Source of the DNA: Alnus glutinosa
Lineage: Eukaryota; Streptophyta; Magnoliopsida; Fagales; Betulaceae
DNA: 64,000 bases
Direction of reading: 5' to 3'
NCBI RefSeq assembly: GCF_958979055.1
Contig: NC_084894.1
Location: 26,917,616-26,981,615, forward strand
Shown: positions 9,031-20,341 of the stretch, piece by piece
Layout: every line of letters starts with the position of its first letter
Position numbering within the stretch: the stretch's first letter is position 1
Notes under the pieces: model-generated
Told to the model about the DNA's origin: nothing
Databases searched by the model: none
The model's input: the letters and a program-made list of their open reading frames with translations, nothing else
Translations under genes and position numbers: made by a program

Positions 9031-11544
9031 TGTAATGTCCGGGACATTATTTAATATTTAGAGTATAAAATTTGAGTAAATGAATAGTTAAAATAATTTT
9101 AGTATTATTAAAAATGTAAAAAGTAATATTTTTAAAAGGAGGGAGGAATGCCTCTCCTCCTTATTTTTCTGTTATGGATTTTTATAGAAAATCCTTGATC
9201 TATGAAGATCCAACGGTCCGATCTTCGATCCGACTTCGGTAACGTGATCTACGAAGCTCGATCTACGTTTCTACCGATCGTTTTGAGGTAAATCGCTAAA
9301 CTAGCATTTTTGGAGATTTTTATAAATCTTATAGAGATGAGTTTAACTTGGCGTTTTCTCTAGATTTTGGGTAGTTTGGAGTTGCTAGGAGCTTCCCGAG
9401 CATTTGGTCTTTGCTTGGCGAATTTTTGGTAAGTTTTCTATAGACATTAGTTTTCGGGTATTTTGTTAAAATGCTATTTATTGTGATTAACCCTTAGTAA
9501 AAACTATTGGGTTAATAATATTGTGTTTGAGGTAGTGTTTATAAATTATGATTTAAAGTTTAGAGACCCTAATTTGATAGGTTAAACTAATTTGGGGTTT
9601 TTAAGTGATTAAAAATCTAGATGATTAAATCGTGTTAATATGTTAGTAATTGATGTAAAAATATTTATGAAATAATATTAGGGTTAATAATATTGAGAAA
9701 ATGTTAGTGAAAATAATTTATAGATTAATGATTATAATTTGGGATTAATATTTGATGTTATAGGAAATTATTTGAGATGGTGATTTTAATGTCTAACCCC
9801 AAGTAAATACTTTGGGTTAGTGTTAATTGAGTTTAGGTAGTGTCTAGATTTATGGGTGAGTAATTGGGATCCTTAAAATATTATGGGTTTTTCAAGGGTT
9901 AGCCCTTGAGCAATTTAAGAGTTAAATGTCGGTCTAATGTTAGAAATGTCAAATAATGTGCAATGTGTATTTTCACAGTGACGCATTGCAAGGTGGTGTC
10001 TAGTTGGCTTAGTGCTTAATATCCGCGCAGCCAAAGTGAGTATTCTACTCACTGAGAAGTATTATTTTCTAAAATGATGAATTGCAAAATATATATTGTT
10101 TTACAAACCTGAACCAACTGTATGTTGATTATGATCGAATTGTTTTGGATGATTTGAGTACTTTGGAGTATATTGAAATATTGATGATGTTTTGAACTAT
10201 GAATATGATTGGTGAGTTTAGAGTGAGTATGAAGATTTAAGTTATGCAAATTGTTAAAGAAATGACATGTTGAATTGATTATGTTTTGTAAAGAAAGCAT
10301 GTGTTAAAGGTATGATTCATAAAATGAAATGTATATTGTGTATATTGTTTTGAAGCATGATGCATATGCATATGAACGCTAAACGTGCATCGAAGTGAGG
10401 TTCATAACTCACGGGAAACAATGCTTGGGGTAATTCCCATGATGCTTGGGGTAACCCATGATGCTTGGATTAATTTCCATGATGCTTGGATTTATTTCCA
10501 TGATGCTTGGGGTAACCCATGATGCTTGGGGTAACCCATGATGCTTGGATTAATTTCCATGATGTGCATTGCATAATCATTCATAGCATGGTTTTGATGA
10601 GTGATGTTTTTATATTATGAGTAGTTTTGCTAGATGTATTAATATGCATAAGAGTTTTAATGGAAAAGAGCTTATGTATATTTCTATCGGATGGTTGCAT
10701 GATTTAAATGCCATTGATTTCTAACATAAGGGTTATGTAAACCTAAGCAAACAAACCACAAAGTATTATTGTAGGTGAGGTCGTACGTAGTTGTTTTTAC
10801 AACGGAACTTCTACGTATAATCTTAGCTGCCTAGTATGTTTAAATGTTTTCTATGAGTCGGTGTTTGCTATATCAGCTATAGGGGTTTTCAAACAAAAGT
10901 TTATAAAATTGGTGGCTGTTATAGTGTACGCATGACTAGAAAAGAAAAGTTGGTTCTTTGCGAAAACTCAGTGAATAGTATACCTCTGAGATCTTAGTGT
11001 AATTATTTATGCTAAGGCGGTAGGCTCGTAATTCCACCTGTATGGATGCGGCAACCCCCGCAACTGTATAGACATTGATGCTTTGGTTGCAGGTTCTACA
11101 GATATAGATATTGACCCGTCCACCTAGCGTATGGGATGTTATGATTGGAGCACATCGCGACAGTCATAAGTTATGGACTCATGGGTAGTCCATATTTTGG
11201 GTATTCTATTTATGGCTCGTGTCTTACGTGATTTACGTATTTGTTGAGCCTATAATTTGATATGTAATTATAGTAAAATATTTTATAAGCCTTAAATAGA
11301 TAGACATGTAAATGGCTCTTGTTGTTGATATTAACTGTGATGTATTAGATGTATTTCCGCTTATGATATGTGTTCCGCTGCACATTGATATTTATATTCC
11401 GCTGTGTTAGATGTAACTCTGAATATCAGATACATGTTATGGAACGTGTATGTTATGTTGGCTGAGCGACAAGTAGTCGTGCCACTGTGAAAATCCGTTT
11501 GTATGTTTTCAAAAAATAATAATAAAAAAAAACGGGTCGTCACA
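9031..11544 (+). mobile_element. Solo LTR of a Ty3/gypsy-type element
   Basis: Starts 'tgtaatgtcc', ends 'gtcgtcaca' and is flanked by the exact 5-bp duplication GCTCT (9026-9030 and 11545-11549). Both ends match the shorter LTRs of the element at 37402-43407, including the 'gatctatgaagatc.aac.gtcc' block and the 'tatggaacgtgta' end block. It is about 1.3 kb longer in the middle. No internal region remains, as expected after LTR-LTR recombination. Orientation is taken from the matching LTRs. Confidence 0.85.
10425..10566. repeat. Minisatellite in the solo LTR
   Basis: Six to seven tandem copies of a unit of roughly 20-24 bp, 'catgatgcttggggtaaccc' alternating with 'catgatgcttggattaattt' variants. 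It lies in the central part of the LTR that is absent from the shorter LTRs at 37 and 42 kb. Confidence 0.85.
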
Positions 11545-11549
11545 GCTCT

Positions 11550-12540
11550 TACATGGTGAGATAGTAGGCTATATGTAACGGGTTATGAGCAGTTGTTCTT
11601 GTAGCAGGTCAATTGTGTTCTTGATCTTAGTTTATGCTTTTAACAAGTTCTTGCTTATTCAATATTGGCACTTTTTTTGTTTTGTTTTTTCTTTTTCATT
11701 TTTTTTTCTCGGTATATAATTTTTGGGACAAATGCTCCTCTGTGTTGGTGAAATTTTTGCCTTTGCTTGACTCATGTTTTATTTCTTAAAAAAAAAAAAA
11801 AGGGAAAAAAAAAATTAAAAACATTAAACCATGTACGTTGCCTAATTGATTTCTCCAAAACAGAGCAAAAAGTTTCTCTTTCTTAAAAAAATTCAGGAAT
11901 GTAATCAATCTTTTATATTTACATTATTCTTTTAAATTAATTGTTTATAAATATATGAAGACTCGTAAAAGACAATTGACTAAATTAACATGTGAGGTAA
12001 GACAAAAATAAATTGTAATTTACATTAATATGTTTTAAACAATAATTAAATTTTATTATATTGTTTATTTATTTCGTTAGATATATTTTTTTAATATTTT
12101 TAATCAATTTTTTTTTACTTTATTTTTTTTTTTTTTATTCATAAAATAAAAAAATAAAAAAGAGAACAAAATCCTACCTTGACCGCTGATTGCTGATATT
12201 GCATTCCTTGAGATTGGGCAACCTTATTTTTTAATCAATTTTTGTTCTTACAAATAGGCAAGGCTTATTGGATGGAGAGCAGTCTTGCCTAATGTGATTG
12301 ATTGCCTCGGCAGGTTCTACAATTTGAGGAGTGACAAATGGATTGGAGGATACTGCTTGGACAGCACGACTAGATCCCATGATTTGGTTTCACAGTTTGG
12401 GAAGTTCTAGAATGTGGTGTAAGTGAATCATGATTTGGGTGATTGGTTGCAACCTGATTGACAAAGAGGTTGTGTCATCGGCTACATTGTCTCATCTAAC
12501 ACAAATAAGTTTAACGATGTGAAGTGATTTTATATTTTTC
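11550..12540. other. Intergenic, no gene seen
   Basis: AT-rich with long A and T runs (11789-11812, 12118-12136). A more mixed stretch at about 12240-12500 has short open frames but no recognisable domain. Confidence 0.4.
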
Positions 12541-13757
12541 AGCTCCCTAAAAAGAGTTTATCAGAAGTTTATTTTCTTTAAAAGAAATCGCCGTAATTTC
12601 TTGGAATATTTGGACAAAGAAACAAAGTCTTATGAGTTATGAAGAATATAAAAAAGATTCTGGTTTAGTTGTTGTAAGATCTGCGTGACACTCTTATTGG
12701 ATTCAATCTACAATTAATGGACTTGCAAAAATATTTTAAACCGTATGACGTACATCTCACATGATTAGCTGTATAATTTTTTGTGTTTAATAAATAGATA
12801 TAATGCAATAAGACCGAGTCGTAATATGCCCATATTCATTTAACTACTTTTGGTTTTGATATGTTTATGATGTACTAGTACATATACATTTTTTTTTTTT
12901 TTTTTTTAAAAAAAAGTAAATTTAAAATTTAAAAATGACTTATTTAACATAACTCCAAGTCAACACCCGGCAGAAAATAATCTCAGAAGATAGGAGTTGA
13001 ATTTCCAAATGTGGTTGCCACGTTTCAAGCATGAATGGCCCTTTGGTGCCGTCAATAAGATTCGAAAATAATATATTAATTATTTAAAAATTGAGAAATA
13101 CTTGGTTGTACACTCTCATCCCATCACTATCCCACTCTTTTTTACATTGACCAATAATATGAGAGATAGTATAGAGAGTGTAGTGGGATCCTGATTTTTT
13201 TAACAATATTATTGGTCCATGTAGACAAGAGTGGAATATGAGTGTGATGAGAGTGTACAACCAAGCATTTCTCTTAAAAATTAGAAAATAGATTCTCAAG
13301 TTGTCAACGTGGGTCTAGAAAAACGCTATTATTCAAGTACCACGACACTTTAACATTCCTATAGTTGTTACCCTAAAGCCTATAGGTCATTGGGTAGGAT
13401 TAATGGATATTTCGAGCATGGGCGAAGGTGCACATAAACCCCATGGTTTCTTTAATTTTTTTTTAAAAAAAATAAAAAATAAAAAATAAAAATTTATCCT
13501 TAAATTTTTTTAATTTTTTTAGTTTTGCTCTCCCAAATTTTATTTTTTTTTTCAATTTTACCCTCTCAAATCTCAGATGCTGAGTTTGACCCTAATTTTG
13601 AGAGTCATACATGCTCCTATTTGAATCCTTTGTTCAGGGAGTTCAAATAGAGTTGAGAAGTCTCGTCATGATCATGCCCCTATACATCCACTCATTGTTT
13701 AATAGCATTTATTGGCGGCTTCGTTTTTTGTCATTCGTGCCAAGAATTAATCAAGTA
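12541..13757. repeat. Duplicated TNL 5'-flank segment, copy A
   Basis: Runs parallel to 14574-16065 with high similarity: 'ttggaatatttggac...gaaacaaagtctta', 'ctgcgtgacactcttattggattcaatctac', 'aagaccgagtcgtaat', 'ccaagtcaacaccc', 'tgccacgtttcaagcatgaatggccct'. The core also occurs 5' of TNL coding exons, so this looks like the remnant 5' side of a TNL gene whose coding part is gone. It carries its own foldback insertion at 13093-13273, absent from copy B. Confidence 0.75.
13093..13273. mobile_element. Foldback element with 9-bp target duplication
   Basis: The inverted arms 'gagaaat.cttggttgtacactctcat' bound a 181-bp element. The 9-bp TTAAAAATT is present at 13084-13092 and 13274-13282. Copy B of the surrounding segment has a single TTAAAAATT (15802-15810) with no insertion, so the pre-insertion site can be read directly. 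A 9-bp duplication fits Mutator-like elements. Confidence 0.85.
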
Positions 13758-13759
13758 AC

Positions 13760-14041
13760 TGTTAGAGTATATTTGGATTACCCTGAAGTTAAGGATTTGA
13801 CGAGAATTGAATCACCTTAAAGTAAGGGATTTAATTATGATTATATTTCATCTGTAATCTCTATAAATAGAGCATTTTATGTTGTAAACTAAAAGTAATA
13901 AGAGCATAATGTAGCTATTTGGACTTTATCATGTAGACATCCGTCATAGACTGAACCACGTAAAATTCACTGTTCTTATTTATTTTCAGCTTTTCATTTT
14001 ATATTTTTGTAGCATTATCTTTTCTTTTGTGGTATCAGAGT
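13760..14041 (+). mobile_element. Copia-type LTR remnant with primer binding site
   Basis: Begins 'tgttagagtatatttgg', a common copia LTR start, and has a 'ctataaatagagc' TATA box at about 13861. A tRNA-Met-type primer binding site 'tggtatcagag' follows at 14030. The coding part is absent; the leader runs into the SINE. The exact LTR end is unclear (a 'gtagca' near 14013 is a candidate). Confidence 0.55.
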
Positions 14042-14204
14042 TATCGACTAACGCCAGTGTTCAATCTTAAAGTTCTGTAATTTTTTTTCTCTGGAATTTA
14101 ATGTCACGTTCTCTATAGTCAAAACACCCAAAGGTTTTACAATCTGTTCACCACATCATCCATCTAGTTCAATCAAACACCCTTTGTTTGTCTTCTTTTC
14201 ATTT

Positions 14205-14556
14205 GTTTTCTTTTTTATTTATTTATTTTTATTAGGGGTATCCCTCCTCCCTATATCTGCAATGTACCTCATTCGTTGAACAACTGGTTCACCAAGGTGG
14301 TAGTCAAACCTTCCGAACGCAGTAGCTGCGTGTCAGGAACCGATGATTAATCCCCTAGCCCAATGTTCAACGCAACCCCAGACATTGGGCCTTAAACCGT
14401 AGGTAGATGATCAGAAGTTCAAAACCCCCCCTCCTCCCACAACCTGGGTGGTTGGCCCCAAGAAAGAGTTTGTACCCAACAGGATTCGAACTTGGGATCA
14501 GAAGGGAGAAATGCCCTACTGTCCCAAGCTCTAACCAACTAAGCCAAACAATAGTG
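14205..14556 (-). mobile_element. tRNA-derived SINE
   Basis: On the minus strand the 5' end reads 'tggcttagttggttagagc' (A-box region), followed about 40 nt later by 'aagttcgaatcct' (B-box). Together these form an RNA polymerase III internal promoter. The 3' end is an A/T-rich tail (reverse complement of the T-rich stretch at about 14205-14240). No coding capacity. Confidence 0.8.
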
Positions 14557-14573
14557 TGCTTGAGTTGGAATTT

Positions 14574-16065
14574 TTAAGCTCCCCAAAGAGTTTACCCTAA
14601 GTTAATTTTCTTTAAAAAAAAAAAAAAATCACCTTAATTTCTTGGAATATTTGGACAGAGAAACAAAGTCTTATAAATGAGTTATGAAGAATATAAAAAA
14701 GGTTCTCGTTTAGTTTTTGTAAGATCTGCGTGACACTCTTATTGGATTCAATCTACAATGGACTTGCAAAAATATTATAAACCGTATGACATCTCATATG
14801 ATTAGTTGTATCATTTTTTGTGTTTAATATATATAATGCAATAAGACCGAGTCGTAATAGCCTAATAGGCCCGCATTCATTGAACTACTTTTGGTTTTGA
14901 TATGTTTATTTATCATATTTAAAAAAAAAAAGAAAAAAAAAGAAAAAGAAAAAGTACACATAATCCTTTCAAACTGCCACTTCATTGTTAATGTACCCCC
15001 CAAACTAGCAATTGCGTTAATCTCTCCCCCTAAACTACTAAAAAATTGTCAATGTCCTCCTAATTACAAAAATACCCTTCATAAAATTATTAAAATAAAA
15101 TACAAAACTAAAAAAATTATTAAAAAATATAAAATAACAAAAATTTATTCCAAAAAAATTAAAAACTTTTTTTTTTGTTTGGTTTCATTTTATTTTTAAA
15201 AAATAATTATTTTTTTTCGTTTGATTTTTTATTAAAAAAAAATTGTTCTTTTTTTTTTTTTTTTAATTTAATAAAAAACTGGTTTTTATTTTTATTTTTT
15301 CGTTTTTTTAAATTGTTTTTATAATTTTCAGTTATTTTTTCGTTTGATTTTTTTTTTTTAAAAAAAATCATTCTTTTTTCGTTTTTTATTTTATTTTTTC
15401 GTTTCTAATTTAATTTTTTTTCAATAATTTTTTTTAAAAAATTTATAAGGACATTTTTGTGTTATTAAAAAAAAAAATAGGGTTATTTTTGTCTTTTTGT
15501 TGGCCTTGGGGGATATTGACATTTTTTGGTAGTTTGAGGGAAAACATTAACACAATTGGTAGTTTAGGGAGTACATTGACAATTGAATGATAGTTTGAAA
15601 GGGATATGTGTATTTTTTTTTTTTTTTTTTTAAAGTAAATTGAAAATTTAAAAAATACTTATTTAACATATATAACTCCAAGTCAACACCCAGCAGAAAA
15701 TAATCCCAATATAGCAGTTGAATTTCTAATTGTGGGTGCCACGTTTCAAGCATGAATGGCCCTCTGGTGCCGTCAATCAGATTCGAAAATAATATATTTA
15801 TTTAAAAATTAGAAGATCGATTGTAAACTAGAAAAATGCTATTATTAAAGTACCACGACACTTTTGAACGTTCCTATAGTTGTTATCTGATGGGTGTTTG
15901 GTTAGGATCGAAGGGTATTTCAAAAATTATGCTCTTATTTTAGTCTTTAATTTGTTCAGAGTTTCAGATAGAGCTAAAATTTTTCGTGACGGTCATGTCC
16001 CTAATATCCTTTCTTGTTTAACCGTCTTTATTGGCGGCCTTGTTTCTTGGCCTTCAATAATATTA
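14574..16065. repeat. Duplicated TNL 5'-flank segment, copy B
   Basis: Partner of 12541-13757 in direct orientation, about 2 kb away. It differs by a private foldback insertion (14955-15612) and by lacking the one in copy A. Its right part includes 'tattggcggc' sequence matching copy A near 13710. Confidence 0.75.
14955..15612. mobile_element. Long-arm foldback element
   Basis: The left arm ('tacacataatcctttcaaactgccac...ccccccaaactagcaatt') is the inverted form of the right arm ('aattggtagtttaggg...tagtttgaaagggatatgtgta'), with arms over 100 bp. The centre is extreme A/T. Flanks are A and T runs, so a target duplication cannot be read. Copy A of the surrounding segment lacks it. Arm phrases resemble those at 1-110 and 55214-55650. 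Confidence 0.75.
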
Positions 16066-16132
16066 GAATACAAATTTTGTAATTTTAAATTATTATGCGC
16101 ATCAAATTTAAAATACTTTAATTAAAATTTAA

Positions 16133-16416
16133 AATTAATTTTTTTCTGCCAAAAAAATCAAGATGATCTTCGTGTACTTCTTGGTTCTACAAAAACTGTC
16201 TAAAAATTTTTACTTCTTCATTTCATTTTCTCACGTACTTTTTGGCTTCCACCACACGATTGAGACGTTTTTTTTTTTTTTTCGTTTTCATTTTAATTTA
16301 ATTTTTTTCTGCCAAAAAAATCAAGATAATCTTCGTGCACTTCTTGGTTCTACAAAAACTGTCTAAACATTTTTACTTCTTCATTTCATTTTCTCATGTA
16401 CTTTTTGGCTTCCACC
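16133..16416. repeat. Tandem duplication of a ~118-bp unit
   Basis: 16133-16250 and 16299-16416 are nearly identical ('ttttttctgccaaaaaaatcaaga...acttcttggttctacaaaaactgtct...tttttggcttccacc'), separated by a T run. A third, diverged copy lies at about 52555-52685, linking this region to the repeats at 50-56 kb. Confidence 0.85.
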
Positions 16417-16543
16417 TCGTTTTCCATGTAAAGTCCCTAACACTAATAGACTAGTAGTAGCCTGATTCCTACGTTTTGTACTTGTACGCAAAGTTTGTCT
16501 TCAGTGACTTGTCTAGTAGTCTTATAGACTTAAAAAAAAAGAA

Positions 16544-16584
<41 letters not shown>

Positions 16585-16683
16585 CGGTGGTACAGATGGG
16601 CTATTAGCATTAGAGAATAGGAAGGGCATAGGGGCCATTAGCCCTTGCAATGAAAATTTACTGAAGAAATATTTATTTATTTT

Positions 16684-16730
<47 letters not shown>

Positions 16731-16773
16731 TCCAGCAGGGGCCATGAATGCATCCGCCACTGATTCCCTGTAG
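16417..16773. other. Spacer with A and T homopolymer runs and a transposon end
   Basis: Includes an A-rich stretch at 16531-16580 and a T run at about 16689-16727. The phrase 'gcatccgccactg' immediately before the argininosuccinate synthase fragment resembles the end of common non-autonomous plant DNA transposons, which may have truncated that gene. Confidence 0.4.
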
Positions 16774-17339
16774 ATATGTTGAAATTGGAGTAGAATCAGG
16801 TCTTCCCGTTTCAGTCAATGGGAAGAGGCTTTCTTCGGCATCCCTACTTAATGAGCTCAACAACTACAAGATTGGTGGGAGGCATGGAATTGGCCGAGTT
16901 GACATGGTTGAAAACCGACTTGTTGGTATGAAAAGCTGTGTGGGGTGTATGAAACTCCAGGTGGGACAATCCTCTTCACCGTTGTACGAGAGTTGGAGTC
17001 TTTAGCTATTGATCGAGAAACCATGCAAGTTAAGGATTCGCTCGCCCTCAAATATGCGGAGCTATTGTACGCAGGCAGATGGTTTGACCCACTTTGTGAG
17101 TCATTGGATAAATTCATGGAGAAGATTACCGAGTGTACGACAGGTTCAGTTGAACTCAAACTATATACAGAGGTTATGTTACTATAGTAAGCCGAAGTAG
17201 CCCTTATAGCTTGTACAGGAAAGATATCTCTTCTTTTGAGGATAGCCTGATCTATGATCAAGCTGATGATGCTGCTGGGTTTATATGGCTTTATGGTCAT
17301 CCAACAAAGGTTCAATCAATGCTTATGCGGGATATCTAA
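16774..17339 (+). pseudogene. Argininosuccinate synthase, 3' fragment, frameshifted
   Basis: Argininosuccinate synthase joins citrulline and aspartate in arginine synthesis (plastid in plants). In order the fragment reads '[19 protein letters not shown]', '[21 protein letters not shown]', '[17 protein letters not shown]', 'ALKYAELLYAGRWFDPL', 'SPYSLYRKDISSFEDS' and 'IYDQAD', ending at TAA. That is the C-terminal third or so of the enzyme. The frame shifts twice, after 'GMKS' (about 16935) and after 'LKLY' (about 17165). A possible acceptor 'ccctgtag' precedes it, so it is probably not a processed copy. The 5' part is missing from the window. Confidence 0.88.
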
Positions 17340-18111
17340 GGCTTGACCTCCCTTGTTTTGTCATTCTGATTAACAATCCATTTGGATTAGTTTAACAACT
17401 ACTATTAGGTTCTTAAGATTTACCATCTATTAATTTAGGGGTTCCTTTTTGTGACACGTTTTAGTTTTCTAGTTTGTTTTGTGATTGATTTGGACAAAAA
17501 TGGTTCCGCACTTCTAGTGGGGCATATCTATTAATCTTCTACAACTTTATTGAAGCAACTTCAATAGGATGCCCATTAGCGAAAAGGAGATGAAATGTCA
17601 TCTCCTTGAGGATGAACTTCATAGTTGCATCCACTTTGCTTATAAATATGCCAATCCAATAATATCCTATCAGATGCAAACAGGTTCTGGCTTTTAATTC
17701 AACTTGGGTTTTTTGATTGGGCAATGATTTCAATTTGTCATCCATCAAGGTTAGTTCATTTCTCTAGCAAAATTAATTCATTGATACTAGTTATTTACCA
17801 AAAAACTGAACAGATAACACAAAATCATGTATCAGTTAAGGTTATGCAGTCTGCATTGCCTGTTCACCAGTCTGAAAATGCTCTCCCCAACCTCGACTGT
17901 TGGAGGTCTTGGGGCTGAGATATAAGTGAACGAAAGGAATTCACATGCATGATTCTATAAAACAGGACAAACATTTTTCAGCTAAAAGGCAACTTCAATA
18001 TGAACGAACAAGAGATACATGATTTGATATCTATCATCTGGATCTTAGGAACGAATATGTGGGTTGTTATGGGAGTAAAACAAAACAATAAAATCAAATG
18101 GACAATTTTCT
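17340..18111. other. Spacer with one unrecognised reading frame
   Basis: On the minus strand, 17539-17748 is open for 69 codons and looks compositionally coding ('SLPNQKTQVELKARTCLHLIG' region). I cannot assign it to a family; it could be an exon of a lost gene. The rest shows no domain. Confidence 0.3.
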
Positions 18112-18207
18112 TCACTTTACGTCCATGATTTGATATGTATCATCCTCGAATTCAAATGGACTCACACCATGAAGATGTGCATGTGGAAACGTGGCATGAC
18201 TGCTGAC
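18112..18207 (-). CDS. Orphan terminal-exon-like frame, unrecognised
   Basis: An acceptor 'acttgcag' is followed by 31 codons and a TGA. The peptide contains 'HAHLHGVSPFEFEDDTYQI'. It lies on the same strand as, and downstream of, the NAD(P)H dehydrogenase pseudogene, but it does not match what I know of that enzyme's C-terminus. It may be the last exon of a different lost gene. Confidence 0.25.
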   Translation of the reverse strand, partial: VSSHATFPHAHLHGVSPFEFEDDTYQIMDVK

Positions 18208-18344
18208 CTGCAAGTAGTAACAAAATATTTACGCCTAACTGCAGTAGTGTATACTCCGCAAACCACTCATCCAGAAATCAGGAACAGGGAGGGAGAAAAG
18301 TAGGCATAGACTCCTACAAGAAGATAAAGATACCTTGTATTACA

Positions 18345-19863
18345 AAATCTAGGTTCTGCTAATATCACGACCAAACACCAAGGTTGATTGCCACACAAAT
18401 CTGTTTCCTCCGGCTTATAACACGATTCTGTCAGATATGCTGAGCGCCAAATAAACCAACTGACAAATCCTGCAAAATTGCAGCTGCATCATTCCACGGT
18501 CCAATTTAACTTAATAGCTCAAGAGAGAAGGCCCAGGATGACTAAAAACTCAACTTGCTCTGCCAAAGATATCTACTAGAGCCTTGTATCTGCCAATGCT
18601 TGTCATGCTTCCTAGATGCTTGTAAACAAATGCATATATCTCCCAGTTCCATGGCATTTGCACCATTGGCATGACCTCCACCAACTTTACCAATTCTATT
18701 TAATAGATAAGATGGATATTTTCCTTGCCGCTCTGCAACCTTGAAAACTAAAAAGGAGGCATATCAAAGAGCCAATACCATTGGTAGAAATGCATTTTCA
18801 TGAGCCAAAAAGAACTAGTAACTAACCTTTCACCTGAAGATTTTGGAAGTTCCAGAGAGTTAACAAGAGGAGAGGGGCCAACACCCATAGACCACGCTAA
18901 CAGTCCATATGGAACCTCAGTGCCATCACTAAGAATTAACTTTTGAGCTTTTAACATCCTTGACAATCCCACAGACAAGATGGAAATCCTGACCGAGAGA
19001 AACTACTTAATGAAAAATGAATATATAGATTCATAACTAAAATTTGGGAGAGGCGGTGGTTGGGGGTTAAAAATTGCAATGTCCACAGTAGTTCAACATC
19101 CCAAATGTTGCTAGTGAGAGGAGCCTTACATATCCTTAGGAGAAGGCCCAAGTTCCTTTAAGAGAAAAATGGTTCATTTCGGATTTTACCTTTTACAACT
19201 AACAACTTAATTTATCTTCCACAACAAAGATCAGATTAAAACTTTCAATTTGAGAATATGCAATACATAATCCACAACAACATTTTTAAGACACAGGCAA
19301 ACAAGTTCTTCCTATAATCATGCACCTCTTACTTTTGTCAACTATACGTTTAGTAGCACATATCTTTTTGGCAAACATCTCTCATGATAAAATCAATGAA
19401 TTCAACTCCCGTGGGACCAAATTTCTTATAGCTGAGCCTTTTTGAAACTAAAACCTCAAAACCTGACACCACATATGTACGTGTAACTAGACTATTTGAT
19501 GGATTTATCATATCATTCAAATATAATAAGCAAAGGACAACTGCTTTTCCTTCAACTCTGATCATGAAATTAGTTCGACTTTTTCTTCTTTTGCAGATTG
19601 CACCAGACAAGAGTTAGCTAGTGCATCAAATGGAATTCTATAACTTATTATAGCGCTTACACATGTGGCCCACGCAGGTGGAGGCCAGGAGGGGTGTGAA
19701 CACCATGTGGTTCCGAGGAGACGCACACCACGTCGTAGAGCTTGGTGTCAAGGCCCTTCATGAACCTGCAAGCGGCCCACTCAGAGCCCACCACCACCAC
19801 CCTCGGCTTCACCTCTGTGCCCTTATCAGTGGCTTCGGTGCTCAACCACGCCAGAGAAGCCAA
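18345..19863 (-). pseudogene. NDA: Alternative NAD(P)H dehydrogenase (NDA-type), degenerate
   Basis: Internal alternative NAD(P)H dehydrogenases pass electrons to ubiquinone in plant mitochondria without pumping protons. Fragments appear in order: '[23 protein letters not shown]' (19740-19807), the FAD-binding start, then '[15 protein letters not shown]' one frame away (about 19676-19720); '[24 protein letters not shown]' (about 18870-18945); 'VAERQGKYPSYLLNRIGK' then, frameshifted, 'FVYKHLGSMTSIGRYKALVD' (about 18565-18705); and 'WFIWRSAYLT' (about 18430-18460). Splice-like borders persist, so it is an unprocessed copy. Exons are missing between the first and second fragments. It cannot encode the enzyme. 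Confidence 0.88.
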
Positions 19864-19966
19864 TGGAAATGGGTTCGATCAGCGCTCTGTTTCTGAGTTT
19901 GATGCTGGAGACTCGGATTAGGCTTCTGAACAAACAAAAAAAAAAAAAATTAGTGGAATCTTTGTA

Positions 19967-20161
19967 TCAGAATCTGTAAACCAAGTCATCTGAGACTTTG
20001 AAGATGAGCAAGGCGTTCGAAATTTTTGCCTTTGACTTGAGTTCTTTGCAAGCAACTTTGGCTCGGTGGAGGAATGATTGCGTGGCAGCTGCATAAGGCA
20101 TACATATGTCGTCTGTGAGTGAGGGAATTTCAGTGACAGTAGGAAACGGTTTCTCATGCAT
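19967..20161 (-). CDS. Small unrecognised frame
   Basis: A 64-codon frame starting 'MHEKPFPTVTEIPSLTDDI' with even codon use. It lies between the NDA pseudogene and the TNL-2 terminator region, on the same strand as both. I do not recognise it. It may be an exon fragment or a chance frame. Confidence 0.25.
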   Translation of the reverse strand: MHEKPFPTVTEIPSLTDDICMPYAAATQSFLHRAKVACKELKSKAKISNALLIFKVSDDLVYRF

Positions 20162-20341
20162 TTCACCTATTTGTTTTTTTATCCGCCACGACTGTCTACA
20201 AAGAAAAAGAAGAATAAAAAATAAAATAAAATATTTTATTTGAATTTCTAAATATTAAACTTTAAAAATTACAAAAGGCAGCAAGGGATATCTAGATACC
20301 ATATATTTGGGGTGGAATTTTGCAAAATTATCTAGAATTGC

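Noticed and set aside
14470..14556. tRNA gene
   Set aside because: A- and B-box sequences are present, but no complete cloverleaf or anticodon arm was seen; the long A-rich-tailed unit fits a SINE.
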